Source of the DNA: SVQP01 sp045658965
Lineage (GTDB): Bacteria > Bacillota > Clostridia > Oscillospirales > CAG-272
Reading direction: 5' to 3'
DNA: 60,980 nt
Assembly: GCA_045658965.1 (NCBI GenBank)
Contig: JAZOVZ010000026.1
Coordinates: 1-60,980, forward strand
Each line of letters starts with the position of its first letter. Position 1 is the stretch's first letter. The position numbers and the translations under genes were made by a program. The notes beneath the pieces are model-generated. The model was not told where the DNA came from, ran no database searches, and saw only the letters and a program-made list of their open reading frames with translations. Below, in pieces: positions 7,667 to 16,225 of the stretch.

Positions 7667-8869
7667 TTATCGATTGACGTAATGCTTAGCAAGACCGCCC
7701 TCGCTGGTCTCGCGGTATTCGCTCTTTAAGTGAATGCCGGTCTCGTACATGGTCTTGACCACGGTGTCAAACGGGATCTTGCTCATGCTGGTCAAAAAGT
7801 TTGCAAGCGAGAGCGCATTGATGGCGCGCATTGCCGCCACGGCGTTTCGCTCGATGCAGGGGATCTGCACAAGTCCGTTAATGGGGTCACACGTCAAGCC
7901 AAGGTGATGCTCCATTGCCACCTCTGCTGCGTACTCGATCTGCTCAAGTCCCATGCCGAACAGCTCTGCCAAGGCAGCTGCCGCCATGGAGCACGCGCTG
8001 CCGATCTCTGCCTGGCAGCCGCACTCCGCGCCGCTGATCGACGCGTTTGTCTTAATGATATTGCCGATCAAGCCGCCGGTAGCCAGCGCGCGGAAGATCT
8101 GCTCATCCGAAAAGCCCTTTTGCTCCTGCATATACTTGAGTACCGAGGGCACAACACCGCACGCACCGCAGGTGGGCGCAGTCACGATCTCGCCGCCGCT
8201 TGCGTTCTCCTCACCAACTGCAAAGGCATACGCACAGACAAGTCTGTTCTCGCGCGTTTGTGCCGACTCGTCGATATGACGCTGATTGTACAGGTAATGC
8301 GCCTTGCGTGTCACGTGCAAGCCGCCGCCCAGCTCACCCTTGGTGCGCAGTCCGCGACCAATGCAATCCTCCATAGTCAGCCACATATCGGACAGGTAAT
8401 CCCAGATCTCGGGTCCTTCTACCATTTCCACGTAATCGGGCAGGCGCATATCGTGCGCGGTGCAATACTCCGCGATCTCGGTAAAGGTCTTATGCGGATA
8501 GATGGACTTGGTTTCAAGCGGCCCTTGACCGTCATACAGAATACTGCCGCCGCCCACGCTGTATACGCGTGCCGCACCGATCTGCTCACCGCCCGCAAAG
8601 GCCGCAAAATCCACGGTGTTAGGGTGCACGGGTGTGGGGCTGGTCTTATCAAAGATCATTTCGGTCTTGTCCTCGCCCAAAGCCTCCAAGATGACCGCGT
8701 CGGTCATGTGTCCCTTGCCCGTCAGCGCAAGCGAGCCATACAGCACCACGCGGAACGCGTCGGCATCGGGATATTTTGCCGCAAACTGCTTTGCCGCCTT
8801 GAAGGGTCCCATGGTATGCGAGCTGGAGGGACCTCTGCCCGCCTTATATAATTCTCTGATGCTTTCCAT
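7667..8869 (-). CDS. sdaA: L-serine dehydratase, iron-sulfur type, single chain
   Basis: Deaminates L-serine to pyruvate and ammonia using a [4Fe-4S] cluster in the cytoplasm. The chain has the beta-type N-terminal part (GPSSSHTMGP, YGSLALTGKGH) and the alpha-type C-terminal part (TAPTCGACGVVPS, GAECGCQAEIGSACSM) fused, with the conserved cluster cysteines present. At 400 aa it is shorter than the ~450-aa enterobacterial enzymes. The start at 8869 (MESIREL) is preferred because AAGGA lies 11 bases before it; a GTG at 8878 would be too close. It has its own promoter. Confidence 0.93.
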   Translation of the reverse strand: MESIRELYKAGRGPSSSHTMGPFKAAKQFAAKYPDADAFRVVLYGSLALTGKGHMTDAVILEALGEDKTEMIFDKTSPTPVHPNTVDFAAFAGGEQIGAARVYSVGGGSILYDGQGPLETKSIYPHKTFTEIAEYCTAHDMRLPDYVEMVEGPEIWDYLSDMWLTMEDCIGRGLRTKGELGGGLHVTRKAHYLYNQRHIDESAQTRENRLVCAYAFAVGEENASGGEIVTAPTCGACGVVPSVLKYMQEQKGFSDEQIFRALATGGLIGNIIKTNASISGAECGCQAEIGSACSMAAAALAELFGMGLEQIEYAAEVAMEHHLGLTCDPINGLVQIPCIERNAVAAMRAINALSLANFLTSMSKIPFDTVVKTMYETGIHLKSEYRETSEGGLAKHYVNR

Positions 8870-8901
8870 AAACCGCACCGTCCTTTTCGTTTCATAAGAT
8901 A

Positions 8902-8930
8902 ATCATAGCACAAAACGCCCGCCAAATCAA
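8902..8930 (-). promoter_or_regulatory. Sigma-A promoter of sdaA
   Basis: Minus strand: TTGATT (8925-8930), 17 bases, TATGAT (8902-8907). Confidence 0.75.
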
Positions 8931-9103
8931 GAGGTTGGGGGAAAATAAGTTATGGCATTGGTTTATTCCGACACCAAACAAAACAGAGGCGTAATACACC
9001 TGTCGGTAGGGGGCGGCGCCTCGACGCCCTTGCCTGCGTATACTAACGAAAGGGGCTGCAATCACCACACTTTTTGAAAAAGTTTGATCCAAACTTTTCT
9101 CCG

Positions 9104-9598
9104 ATGGGGCTGCGTAAATAACGGAATCATAGCAGGAATTTGTTCGATTTTGAGCAGCTTCCTGCTTTTTTATGCAATGTAGCAAATTTCGTTGCCGCAT
9201 TTGCGTCATAAATCCATTCTATTCGCACTCTCCCCCCTGCGCTTGGAACAAGCCTGCGCCAGCCTTCCCCCCTCCCGGAGGGGGGCTATATCGGTGGCAT
9301 GCTCATTCGTTTTCAAGTTAACCGCTGAAATATCGATTTTCACACAGATTTCGGTTAATCAAGTTACCGTTGTCAGTTGCGTTTCGGTTTAAAAAAGCGA
9401 GATGCTACCATCAAAGCCCCCCTCCGGGAGGGGGGAAGGCTGGCGCAGGCTTGTTCCAAGCGCAGGGGGGAGAGCGCGAATAGAATGGATTTATGACGCA
9501 AATGCGGCAACAAAATTTGCTACATTGCATAAAAGAGCAGGAATCTGCTCAAAATCGAACAAATTCCTGCTATTTTCCCGTTATTTCCGCAGCCCCAT
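9104..9598. repeat. Long inverted repeat, ~183-bp arms
   Basis: Left arm 9104-9286 and right arm 9415-9598 are inverted copies with only about nine differences by eye, separated by ~128 bases. Each arm contains ATGGGGCTGCG, a terminator-like hairpin (AGCAGGAA...TTCCTGCT plus T-run) and a perfect CCCCCCTCC/GGAGGGGGG palindrome at its inner end. The right arm's hairpin is placed to terminate rsmA. Bases 8870-9609 hold no supported gene; a GTAGGGGGCGGCGCC element lies near 9005-9030. Confidence 0.88.
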
Positions 9599-9609
9599 AC
9601 TCCCTGTTT

Positions 9610-10476
9610 TTATTCGTGAATCTTATCGTAGATCGCGTCGGAGAGTGCCACGAAATCCTCGATGGAAAGGCGTTCGCCGCGCACGTCTGCGCTGTGACCG
9701 CAGGACACGATGACGTCGGTCAGCGTCTGCTTGTCAAGCTCGCCAAAGCCCGAAGCAAGCGCGTTGGGCAGGGTCTTGCGGCGTTGCTCAAAGGCAGCCT
9801 TGATGGTGCGGAACAAGAGCGCGGTATCCTTGGGATTATAGGGCTTTTCCTTGTACAATCTTGTGCGGATGACGGTGGAGTCCACCTTGGGCGCGGGCAT
9901 AAAGCAGCCTGCCTTGACCTTGAAAAGCTTTTGCGTGGTGCCGTAGTAGGCAAGCACGGCGGTGATCGCACCGTAATCCTTACTGCCTGCCTTGGCGCAA
10001 AGGCGGTCTGCTACCTCGGCTTGGATCATGACCGTGATATCGGTAAAGGGAAGTCCCGATTCCAGCAGCTTCATCATAATGGGTGTGGTGATGTAGTAGG
10101 GCAGATTTGCGCAAACGGCAACCGTGCCCGAGGCAAACGCATCTGCAAGCAGCTCGTCAAGGTCAGCCTGCATGACGTCCTGATTATAGACGGTCACGTT
10201 ATCAAAATCGGCAAGCGTATACTGCAGCACGGGGATCATGCCGGTGTCGATCTCCAGGCAGATCACCTTTTTGTATCTTGCGGCAAGCTCGCGCGTCAGC
10301 GTGCCAAGACCGGGGCCGATCTCCAGAATGGTGGCGTTTCTGTCGTCACAGCAGTTGTCGGCAATATCCTCAACGACAAAATTCTCGGTCAGAAAATTCT
10401 GTCCGAATTCCTTTTTGAAATGCAGACCGTACATGCCCATGATCTGCTTGATGGTTCTTACGTCACAAAGATTCAT
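9610..10476 (-). CDS. rsmA: 16S rRNA dimethyladenosine transferase RsmA (KsgA)
   Basis: Dimethylates two adjacent adenosines near the 3' end of 16S rRNA using S-adenosylmethionine, a late step in 30S assembly. The 288-aa chain has the family motifs in order: EFGQNFL near the start, the SAM-binding loop LEIGPGLGTLT, the catalytic ANLPYYIT, and the C-terminal helical part with AFEQRRKTLPNAL. AAGGA precedes the ATG. It has a strong promoter and is a single-gene unit whose 3' end abuts the long inverted repeat. Confidence 0.96.
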   Translation of the reverse strand: MNLCDVRTIKQIMGMYGLHFKKEFGQNFLTENFVVEDIADNCCDDRNATILEIGPGLGTLTRELAARYKKVICLEIDTGMIPVLQYTLADFDNVTVYNQDVMQADLDELLADAFASGTVAVCANLPYYITTPIMMKLLESGLPFTDITVMIQAEVADRLCAKAGSKDYGAITAVLAYYGTTQKLFKVKAGCFMPAPKVDSTVIRTRLYKEKPYNPKDTALLFRTIKAAFEQRRKTLPNALASGFGELDKQTLTDVIVSCGHSADVRGERLSIEDFVALSDAIYDKIHE

Positions 10477-10512
10477 ATATTTCCTTCACTTTCGGGGCGT
10501 TTCATTTTATAC

Positions 10513-10541
10513 AGTATAACACAGATTGGCAGAAATGTCAA
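10513..10541 (-). promoter_or_regulatory. Sigma-A promoter of rsmA
   Basis: Minus strand: TTGACA (10536-10541), 17 bases, TATACT (10513-10518). Confidence 0.9.
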
Positions 10542-10581
10542 TTGATTTGAGGGGATTGTGCATTTTTTCAGTTGGGGCACG

Positions 10582-10606
10582 GTAGGGCGGTGGCTTGCTG
10601 CCGCCG
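10582..10606 (+). repeat. GTAGGG-type palindromic element
   Basis: GTAGGGCGGTGGCTTGCTGC followed by CGCCG: a copy with compensating changes on both sides of the stem. Bases 10477-10855 otherwise hold no gene. Confidence 0.8.
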
Positions 10607-10687
10607 CGAAATATTGTTTGTAGTGACCGACGTCCTCGACGGTCTGTTTGGTGGGGTTCAAATCATGCGTGACGAAGTAAACCAACG

Positions 10688-10712
10688 GCTGGTGGCGGGA
10701 TTTACGAACCCA
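10688..10712 (-). other. Fragment of the 3' half of the tRNA-Thr gene
   Basis: GCTGGTGGCGGGATTT at 10688-10703 is identical to 10860-10875, the acceptor and T-arm part of the tRNA-Thr gene, and continues with GAACCC after a two-base insertion. It is not a complete tRNA. It could be an attachment-site scar or a small duplication. Confidence 0.6.
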
Positions 10713-10815
10713 TATTTGCGCCAACGGGCATTATAAATTATATGGGTAACCGGCGCAAATAGGCATGAAATCGCTGCGCGATTGCATGCGGGGTTCTAAA
10801 TCGGTGCAGCAGATC

Positions 10816-10855
10816 GAAAAAAGAGGATATGGTCGAAAGACCATATCCTCTTTTT
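10816..10855 (-). terminator. Terminator of tRNA-Thr
   Basis: Perfect stem AAAAAAGAGGATATGGTC with its complement, GAAA loop, and a T-run on both strands. Confidence 0.93.
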
Positions 10856-10858
10856 TGG

Positions 10859-10930
10859 AGCTGGTGGCGGGATTTGAACCCGCGACCTGCTGATTACGAA
10901 TCAGCTGCTCTACCACTGAGCCACACCAGC
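10859..10930 (-). tRNA. tRNA-Thr (anticodon CGU)
   Basis: A 72-nt cloverleaf on the minus strand: acceptor GCTGGTG/CACCAGC, D-arm with GGCTCAGTGGTAGAGC, anticodon stem GCTGA with loop TTCGTAA (anticodon CGT), and T-arm GCGGGTTCAAATCCCGC. The 3' CCA is encoded (10856-10858). It decodes ACG. Its own promoter and terminator surround it closely. Confidence 0.96.
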
Positions 10931-10939
10931 GACCTTGAT

Positions 10940-10968
10940 ATTATAGCACATCTTTTTTGAAAATGCAA
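10940..10968 (-). promoter_or_regulatory. Promoter of tRNA-Thr
   Basis: Minus strand: TTGCAT (10963-10968), 17 bases, TATAAT (10940-10945), ten bases before the tRNA 5' end. Confidence 0.85.
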
Positions 10969-11011
10969 GCCCTTTTTGCGATTTATTTTGAAAAAATCTT
11001 GAAAATATCGA

Positions 11012-11047
11012 GAAGAGCAAACAAGACCGACGTTTCCGTCGGTCTTG
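11012..11047 (-). terminator. Terminator of the Thr/Pro-rich protein gene
   Basis: Stem CAAGACCGACG/CGTCGGTCTTG (11022-11047) followed on the minus strand by a T-rich tail. Confidence 0.85.
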
Positions 11048-11054
11048 CTTTTCT

Positions 11055-11519
11055 TTATTGTGCATCACCCTCGGGCGTTTGTTCACTGTCGGGTGTCTGC
11101 TCGCCCGCGGAAGAGGATTGCTCACCTTCGGCTGTGTCGCTGCCGTCTTGTTCTGCATCGGTAGAGGACTGCTCACCTTCGGTAGCCTCACTGCTGTCCT
11201 GTTCGGAAGCGGGAGGCTGTGCGGTGGTCGTCTCTTCGCCCGAACTGTCGGGTTGGGTGGTCTGCTCGGGCGTAGTTGCTTCGGGTGTAGTTGCCTCGGG
11301 CGTGGTTTCTTCGGGGGTGGTAGCCTCGGGAGTCGTCTGCTCGGGAGTGGTGCTTTCGGGTGTTGTGGTTACTTCTGCTGTGGTAGTTTCTTGCGTCGAG
11401 GTGTCCTCGGTGCCGTTACCTTGGCCGTTACCTGCTGCTGCACAAGCCACGATAACGGCGATCAGCGCAAGTGCTCCCACGATAGGAAGAAATATTTTCA
11501 CGATCATTCTGGTGTTCAT
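11055..11519 (-). CDS. Membrane-anchored Thr/Pro/Glu-rich protein
   Basis: A 154-aa protein with a short N-terminus, one hydrophobic segment (about residues 7-30) ending in a Cys-Ala-rich stretch, and a ~120-residue tail made of imperfect repeats such as TTPEATTPEE, then SSEATEGEQ/SDTAEGEQ. The tail is low-complexity and probably extended outside the membrane, as in cell-wall spacer regions. No enzymatic domain is visible. AAGGAG precedes the ATG at 11519; the upstream in-frame Met would overlap the promoter. Confidence 0.6.
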   Translation of the reverse strand: MNTRMIVKIFLPIVGALALIAVIVACAAAGNGQGNGTEDTSTQETTTAEVTTTPESTTPEQTTPEATTPEETTPEATTPEATTPEQTTQPDSSGEETTTAQPPASEQDSSEATEGEQSSTDAEQDGSDTAEGEQSSSAGEQTPDSEQTPEGDAQ

Positions 11520-11567
11520 ACGTACGTTCTCCTTGTGTGTTTTCGCGGCTTTGCTTGCCACGTGCAT

Positions 11568-11596
11568 ATTCTAACATGCCGATATCGCTCCGTCAA
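11568..11596 (-). promoter_or_regulatory. Promoter of the Thr/Pro-rich protein gene
   Basis: Minus strand: TTGACG (11591-11596), 17 bases, TAGAAT (11568-11573). Confidence 0.75.
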
Positions 11597-11628
11597 CACA
11601 CAAGGTCTGTCAGCGCAGACAGGATATA

Positions 11629-11660
11629 CAAAAAAGGCAGGATTTTTGACAAATCCTGCC
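11629..11660 (-). terminator. Terminator of the ABC transporter gene
   Basis: Stem GGCAGGATTT/AAATCCTGCC with a five-base loop, followed on the minus strand by TTTTTT. Confidence 0.92.
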
Positions 11661-11685
11661 TTGATTGGTAAATATTTCTTTGCTT

Positions 11686-14600
11686 TTATTCGGTTCTGAG
11701 TGCTTCTACGGGATCTTTCTTGGATGCAAGCCAAGCAGGGAAGAGACCTGCAATCAGTGTCAGCGCCATGCTGATTGCAACGAGTCCAACGCCGCCCCAC
11801 CAAGGCAGCACGGCATTGATACCGGGCATATCTGCCAGAGCCTGCACGATCCAGCTGATCGGGAAGTTGAGCAGAATGGTGACCGTGATGCCGATCATAC
11901 CCGCAATAAAGCCCACAATGGCGGTCTCAGCGTTGAATACCTTGGAAATATCGCTCTTGGATGCGCCGATCGAACGCAGAATACCGATCTCCTTGGTACG
12001 CTCAAGCACCGAGATATAGGTGATGATACCGATCATGATCGAGGATACCACCAGCGAGATCGAAACGAATGCGATCAGCACGTAGGAGATAACGTCAATG
12101 ATAATGGTAATCGAGGACATCATCAGACCAATCAGGTCGGTGTAATGAATTGCATCCTCTTCGCGACCGCCGTCCTCACAGTCTTTGTTATACTGATCGA
12201 TCATTGCTGCAATGTAGTCCTTGGCAGCAAAGTCCTTGGAGTAAATGCTGATCGATGCGGGATTTTCATCCAGATACCAGCCGAACATAGCCATGACCTT
12301 ATCGGTGCTGTTGGGAGAGAGCTGATTGGGCATATACTCATCGTACAAGATTGCTTTTTGCTGATCGCTGTAATCGTCGTAGCTCTGCTTAAATGCTTCC
12401 ACCAGCTGCTCGTCGGTATAGCGGTCGCGAATGTCGTCGCTGCCTGCGCTACCACCCTTGATCTTGGTTACGGTCAAGGTCAGCTCGTCTTCGGTCAGGC
12501 TTTGCAGGTATCCGCGCAGCGATTTTTCGTTCTCGGTAGCGGAGCCGCCCGAATTTTCCATTGTAGCCTTAAGCTCTGCGGCGCTCATGCCCTCCAGCAT
12601 GCCTGCGATCATGTCGTTGTAGCTGCTGCCCAATGCCAGCTTGGTCATACCGATGATGATCGATTTGTAGACGTCGGGATTGGTATCCACCATGGAATCC
12701 ATATTTTGCATGATGAAGTTGATCTTGTCATCCTTGCTCATCTGCGCGATTTCGGAATCCTGCTCGGGCTTTTGCTCTGCAGCCTTGATATAATCCACCA
12801 TGATCTGAATCATGACCTCATCGTTATTCTTGATGAAGTCGTCAAACAGGTCAGCCTTATCCTTTGCGGAAAGACCAAGGTACTGACCCTTATCAAATTC
12901 CTTGCCGGTCGTGATATCGTAGTCGGGCAGTTTTTCCTGCGCGCGTACGACGTCGCTGTCACGAATGATCTCCTGCATATAGGTCTGCAGAGAGGTATTA
13001 TATGCGATGGGAGAGGAGATGGATGCTGCCATTGCATCCTTGGAGGGGCGAATGACACCCGAAATGGTGATCTCTATGCCGTTTTGCTTGACGAACTTTT
13101 CCGCATCGTAGTCGGGATCGTTACGCACGTCCTTCCAGATGTGGTGCACCTTACCGTCAACGGTGAAGGTCTCCTCGGATTCGTAGTAGTATGCGCTGTC
13201 GGGAACGACCAGGAAGGTCATGCCGATAAAATCGTCTACGTCCATGGGAGCGGTTTCGGGAATCTTGTAATCGGGATCGGTAAAGATCTTGATCAGCATA
13301 TCGGGGATCTCGGACTGATCCTTGATGCCCAGCATATACAGCACCATGTTACTGACGGCGTTGTTCTTATCCAGCACCAGCATGATCTCGGTGGGATCGT
13401 CTGCCCATTCGCTGTCTTTGCCAACCAGCTCGTACTGCGTTTGGATCAGATCTTGGTTGTCGATCATCTGCTCAAAGGTGTTAAAGCCGCCGCCCATGCT
13501 GCCAAGTGCGCCCATCATATCCGAAAGATCGGAGAATGCGGGGCCCATATTCTCAAAGATGGTGGTGGGATTTACCTGCGTCTTGCCATCCTCGGAGTAG
13601 ACCTTGAGCGTGTAATTGTAGGTGTAGCGGATATCCAGCACGTAGTCTTTCAGCTCCTCTGCGTGCTCGTCCAAAAATTCCTTGAATGCAGGGAGGTTGT
13701 TTTCCACGGTCGAGGTGGTGGCGGACATCATCTGATCCAGCGAATCGTCGATGAAGACGGTGTGATCGTCGGGCTCTCGACCCTCCACGTCCTGCTGGGT
13801 CTGCTGCATCGCACCCATGAGTGCGGAATAGTCCTGCTCGGTCTTGTAGATGGTGATGGGGTAGGTAGAGAGCGTATCCTCCTGCACTTGGTCAATAAAG
13901 AGATTGATACCTGTCGAGAGCGAGAGGATGAGCGCAATACCGATGATACCGATACTGCCCGCAAAGGAGGTAAGGAAGGTACGCGCCTTTTTGGTCATGA
14001 GGTTGTTAAGCGAGAGCGAGAACGCCGTCTTGGTGGACATTTTCGCCTTGCCCTTGGCAACCTTGGGGGGAGCAACACGTGCAGCGTTGACCTCGTTTTC
14101 ATCGGGCTCGTAGGGATCGGAGTCACCGATGACGTGACCGTCGCGCAGATTGACGATACGCGTGGAATACTGCTCGGCAAGCTCGGGGTTATGCGTGACC
14201 ATAATGACCAGCTTATCCTTGGAGATCTCCTTGAGCAGCTCCATGATCTGCACGCTGGTAACCGTATCAAGCGCACCCGTGGGCTCGTCTGCCAGCAGGA
14301 TATCGGGGTCATTGACAAGTGCTCTTGCAATAGATACGCGCTGCATCTGACCGCCGGACATCTGCGAGGGACGCTTGCCCAGCTGATCGCCAAGTCCCAC
14401 CTTTTCTAAAGCTTCCTTGGCTCTGCGTCTGCGCTCCGCCTTGGGTACGCCCGAAACGGTCAGCGCAAGCTCAACGTTGGAGAGCACGCTCTGGTGAGGA
14501 ATGAGGTTATAGCTTTGGAATACAAAGCCGATCGAGTGATTTCTGTAGGTGTCCCAATCGCGATCCTTATACATGGTGGTGGACTTGCCGTTGATCAGCA

Positions 14601-14784
14601 AGTCGCCCGAGGTGTAGCGGTCAAGACCGCCTATGATATTGAGCGTGGTGGTCTTACCGCAGCCCGAGGGACCAAGGATAGACACAAACTCGCTGTTGCG
14701 GAAATTCAGCGAAATGCCGCCCAGCGCGTTGACCACGTTATCGCCAACCGTATAGGTTTTGACAATATTCTTGAGTTGAAGCAT
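11686..14784 (-). CDS. MacB-like ABC transporter: ATPase fused to an FtsX-type permease
   Basis: A 1032-aa single-chain type VII ABC protein, probably a mechanotransmission pump or an antimicrobial peptide or lipoprotein exporter. Residues 1-230 are the ATPase: Walker A GPSGCGKTT at 38-46, signature SGGQ at 143-146, Walker B LLADE at 163-167 and the H-loop in VTHNPE. The first membrane helix is near 270-292, followed by a very large (~600-residue) extracytoplasmic region and three more helices in the last ~120 residues. The outer domain is far larger than the ~210-230 residues usual for MacB. No partner gene is adjacent. The substrate is unknown. Confidence 0.85.
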   Translation of the reverse strand: MLQLKNIVKTYTVGDNVVNALGGISLNFRNSEFVSILGPSGCGKTTTLNIIGGLDRYTSGDLLINGKSTTMYKDRDWDTYRNHSIGFVFQSYNLIPHQSVLSNVELALTVSGVPKAERRRRAKEALEKVGLGDQLGKRPSQMSGGQMQRVSIARALVNDPDILLADEPTGALDTVTSVQIMELLKEISKDKLVIMVTHNPELAEQYSTRIVNLRDGHVIGDSDPYEPDENEVNAARVAPPKVAKGKAKMSTKTAFSLSLNNLMTKKARTFLTSFAGSIGIIGIALILSLSTGINLFIDQVQEDTLSTYPITIYKTEQDYSALMGAMQQTQQDVEGREPDDHTVFIDDSLDQMMSATTSTVENNLPAFKEFLDEHAEELKDYVLDIRYTYNYTLKVYSEDGKTQVNPTTIFENMGPAFSDLSDMMGALGSMGGGFNTFEQMIDNQDLIQTQYELVGKDSEWADDPTEIMLVLDKNNAVSNMVLYMLGIKDQSEIPDMLIKIFTDPDYKIPETAPMDVDDFIGMTFLVVPDSAYYYESEETFTVDGKVHHIWKDVRNDPDYDAEKFVKQNGIEITISGVIRPSKDAMAASISSPIAYNTSLQTYMQEIIRDSDVVRAQEKLPDYDITTGKEFDKGQYLGLSAKDKADLFDDFIKNNDEVMIQIMVDYIKAAEQKPEQDSEIAQMSKDDKINFIMQNMDSMVDTNPDVYKSIIIGMTKLALGSSYNDMIAGMLEGMSAAELKATMENSGGSATENEKSLRGYLQSLTEDELTLTVTKIKGGSAGSDDIRDRYTDEQLVEAFKQSYDDYSDQQKAILYDEYMPNQLSPNSTDKVMAMFGWYLDENPASISIYSKDFAAKDYIAAMIDQYNKDCEDGGREEDAIHYTDLIGLMMSSITIIIDVISYVLIAFVSISLVVSSIMIGIITYISVLERTKEIGILRSIGASKSDISKVFNAETAIVGFIAGMIGITVTILLNFPISWIVQALADMPGINAVLPWWGGVGLVAISMALTLIAGLFPAWLASKKDPVEALRTE

Positions 14785-14906
14785 GATACGTAATCCTCGT
14801 AAACATAAAAATACATACTAATTATATAATAAAAATGTGACGTTTTTATGAATATGTGTACCTGCTTTAGTGAAAAAGTGTGAAAATTTTAAAAAATGTT
14901 TGCGTC

Positions 14907-14935
14907 TTGACAAATAAGGCACGATTTGCTATACT
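14907..14935 (+). promoter_or_regulatory. Sigma-A promoter of the hydroxyacid dehydrogenase gene
   Basis: TTGACA (14907-14912), 17 bases, TATACT (14930-14935), 30 bases before the start at 14965. Confidence 0.92.
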
Positions 14936-14964
14936 GTAGATATGAAAAACATAGGAGAAAGAAC

Positions 14965-15912
14965 ATGAATATTACTGTATTTGACCGCGCCAGCATTGGC
15001 ATGGATCTGGAATATAACGCGCTTTTGGCATACGGCAGCGTCACCGTTTACGATGCAAGCACGCCCGACGAGGTAAAGTTACGACTGGCGGGCTGCGAGA
15101 TCGCGCTGATCAATAAGGTCAAGCTGTCAGCCGAGGTGCTCGCGCATGCCGACGCTCTCAAGCTGATCTGCATTTTTGCTACGGGATACGACAACATTGA
15201 CGTGGCGTACTGCCGCGAGAGGGGCATTGCGGTGTGTAACGTGGTGGGCTATTCCACCGAGAGCGTGGCGCAGCTGACGGTTGCCATGGCGCTGCAGCTT
15301 TGCTCGCACCTGCCTACTTATACGGCAGCAACCGCAAGCGGCTGGTATTCGCGTCAAACAAGTCCCAATCTGCTTGTGCCCGTGTACCATGAGCTTTGCG
15401 GTAAGACCTGGGGCATTGTGGGATACGGCAATATCGGCAAAAAGGTAGGCGAGATCGCAAAAGCCTTTGGCTGCAAAGTGCTTGCGTACAAGAGAAACCC
15501 CGACAGCGACGAGTGTGTCGATCTTGAAACGCTGCTTAAAGACTCGGATATCATTTCGCTGCATACGCCGCTCAATCAAGAGAGCCGCGGCATGATCGGC
15601 AAGGAGCAGATCGGTATGATGGAGAGAAAGCCCATCGTCATCAACGTAGCGCGCGGTGCTGTGTGGGATGAAGCCGAGATTGCGGTTGCCGTGACCGACG
15701 GCAGGATTTCGGGTTTGGGCTGTGACGTGTTCAGCACAGAGCCTTTTCCCGTCGAGCACCCGTTCTTTGCCGTCAAGGATGCGCCAAACGTCTGCCTGAC
15801 ACCCCACATGGCGTGGGCGTCCGCAGAAGCGCGTGCCCGCTGCCTTGACGAGATCTGCAAGAACATTGACGCTTTCCAAAAGGGAGAGACGCGCAACCGC
15901 GTGGATCTGTAA
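14965..15912 (+). CDS. D-isomer-specific 2-hydroxyacid dehydrogenase
   Basis: NAD-dependent reductase of 2-oxo acids, 315 aa, cytoplasmic. The Rossmann loop GYGNIGKKVG binds the nucleotide, and the catalytic triad of the family is present: Arg in NVARGA, Glu in CDVFSTEP and His in TPHMAWAS. The sequence resembles D-lactate and hydroxypyruvate/glycerate dehydrogenases, and I cannot choose between them. The start at 14965 follows TAGGAG and lies downstream of the promoter; an earlier frame start would not be transcribed. Single-gene unit with its own terminator. Confidence 0.88.
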   Translation: MNITVFDRASIGMDLEYNALLAYGSVTVYDASTPDEVKLRLAGCEIALINKVKLSAEVLAHADALKLICIFATGYDNIDVAYCRERGIAVCNVVGYSTESVAQLTVAMALQLCSHLPTYTAATASGWYSRQTSPNLLVPVYHELCGKTWGIVGYGNIGKKVGEIAKAFGCKVLAYKRNPDSDECVDLETLLKDSDIISLHTPLNQESRGMIGKEQIGMMERKPIVINVARGAVWDEAEIAVAVTDGRISGLGCDVFSTEPFPVEHPFFAVKDAPNVCLTPHMAWASAEARARCLDEICKNIDAFQKGETRNRVDL

Positions 15913-15914
15913 GC

Positions 15915-15943
15915 AAAAAGCCTGCCGGGAAGGCAGGCTTTTT
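15915..15943 (+). terminator. Terminator of the hydroxyacid dehydrogenase gene
   Basis: AAAAAGCCTGCC/GGCAGGCTTTTT stem with a short loop and T-run. The tandem array begins three bases later. Confidence 0.92.
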
Positions 15944-15945
15944 GC

Positions 15946-16225
15946 GTGATGGATGGCTATGCCAAGTGATGGATGGCTATGCCAAGTGATGGATGGCTAT
16001 GCCAAGTGATGGATGGCTATGCCAAGTGATGGATGGCTATGCCAAGTGATGGATGGCTGCGCCAAGTGATGGATGGCTGCGCCAAGTGATGGATGGCTAT
16101 GCCAAGTGATGGATGGCTGCGCCAAGTGATGGATGGCTATGCCAAGTGATGGATGGCTATGCCAAGTGATGGATGGCTGCGCCAAGTGATGGATGGCTAT
16201 GCCAAGTGATGGATGGCTATGCCAA
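15946..16225. repeat. 14 tandem copies of a 20-bp unit
   Basis: Fourteen contiguous copies of GTGATGGATGGCTATGCCAA. Only the loop of the internal mini-hairpin varies (TGGC-TAT-GCCA or TGGC-TGC-GCCA). There are no unique spacers, so it is not CRISPR. A partial fifteenth copy runs into the hairpin array at 16226-16369. Confidence 0.97.

Noticed and set aside
11665..14409. A 914-codon open frame antisense to the ABC transporter
   Set aside because: The minus strand has complete ABC motifs; the antisense frame is His/Cys/Val-rich shadow sequence.
15946..16225. A CRISPR array
   Set aside because: The units are contiguous 20-mers with no unique spacers, and no cas gene is in the window; the variation is confined to the hairpin loop.
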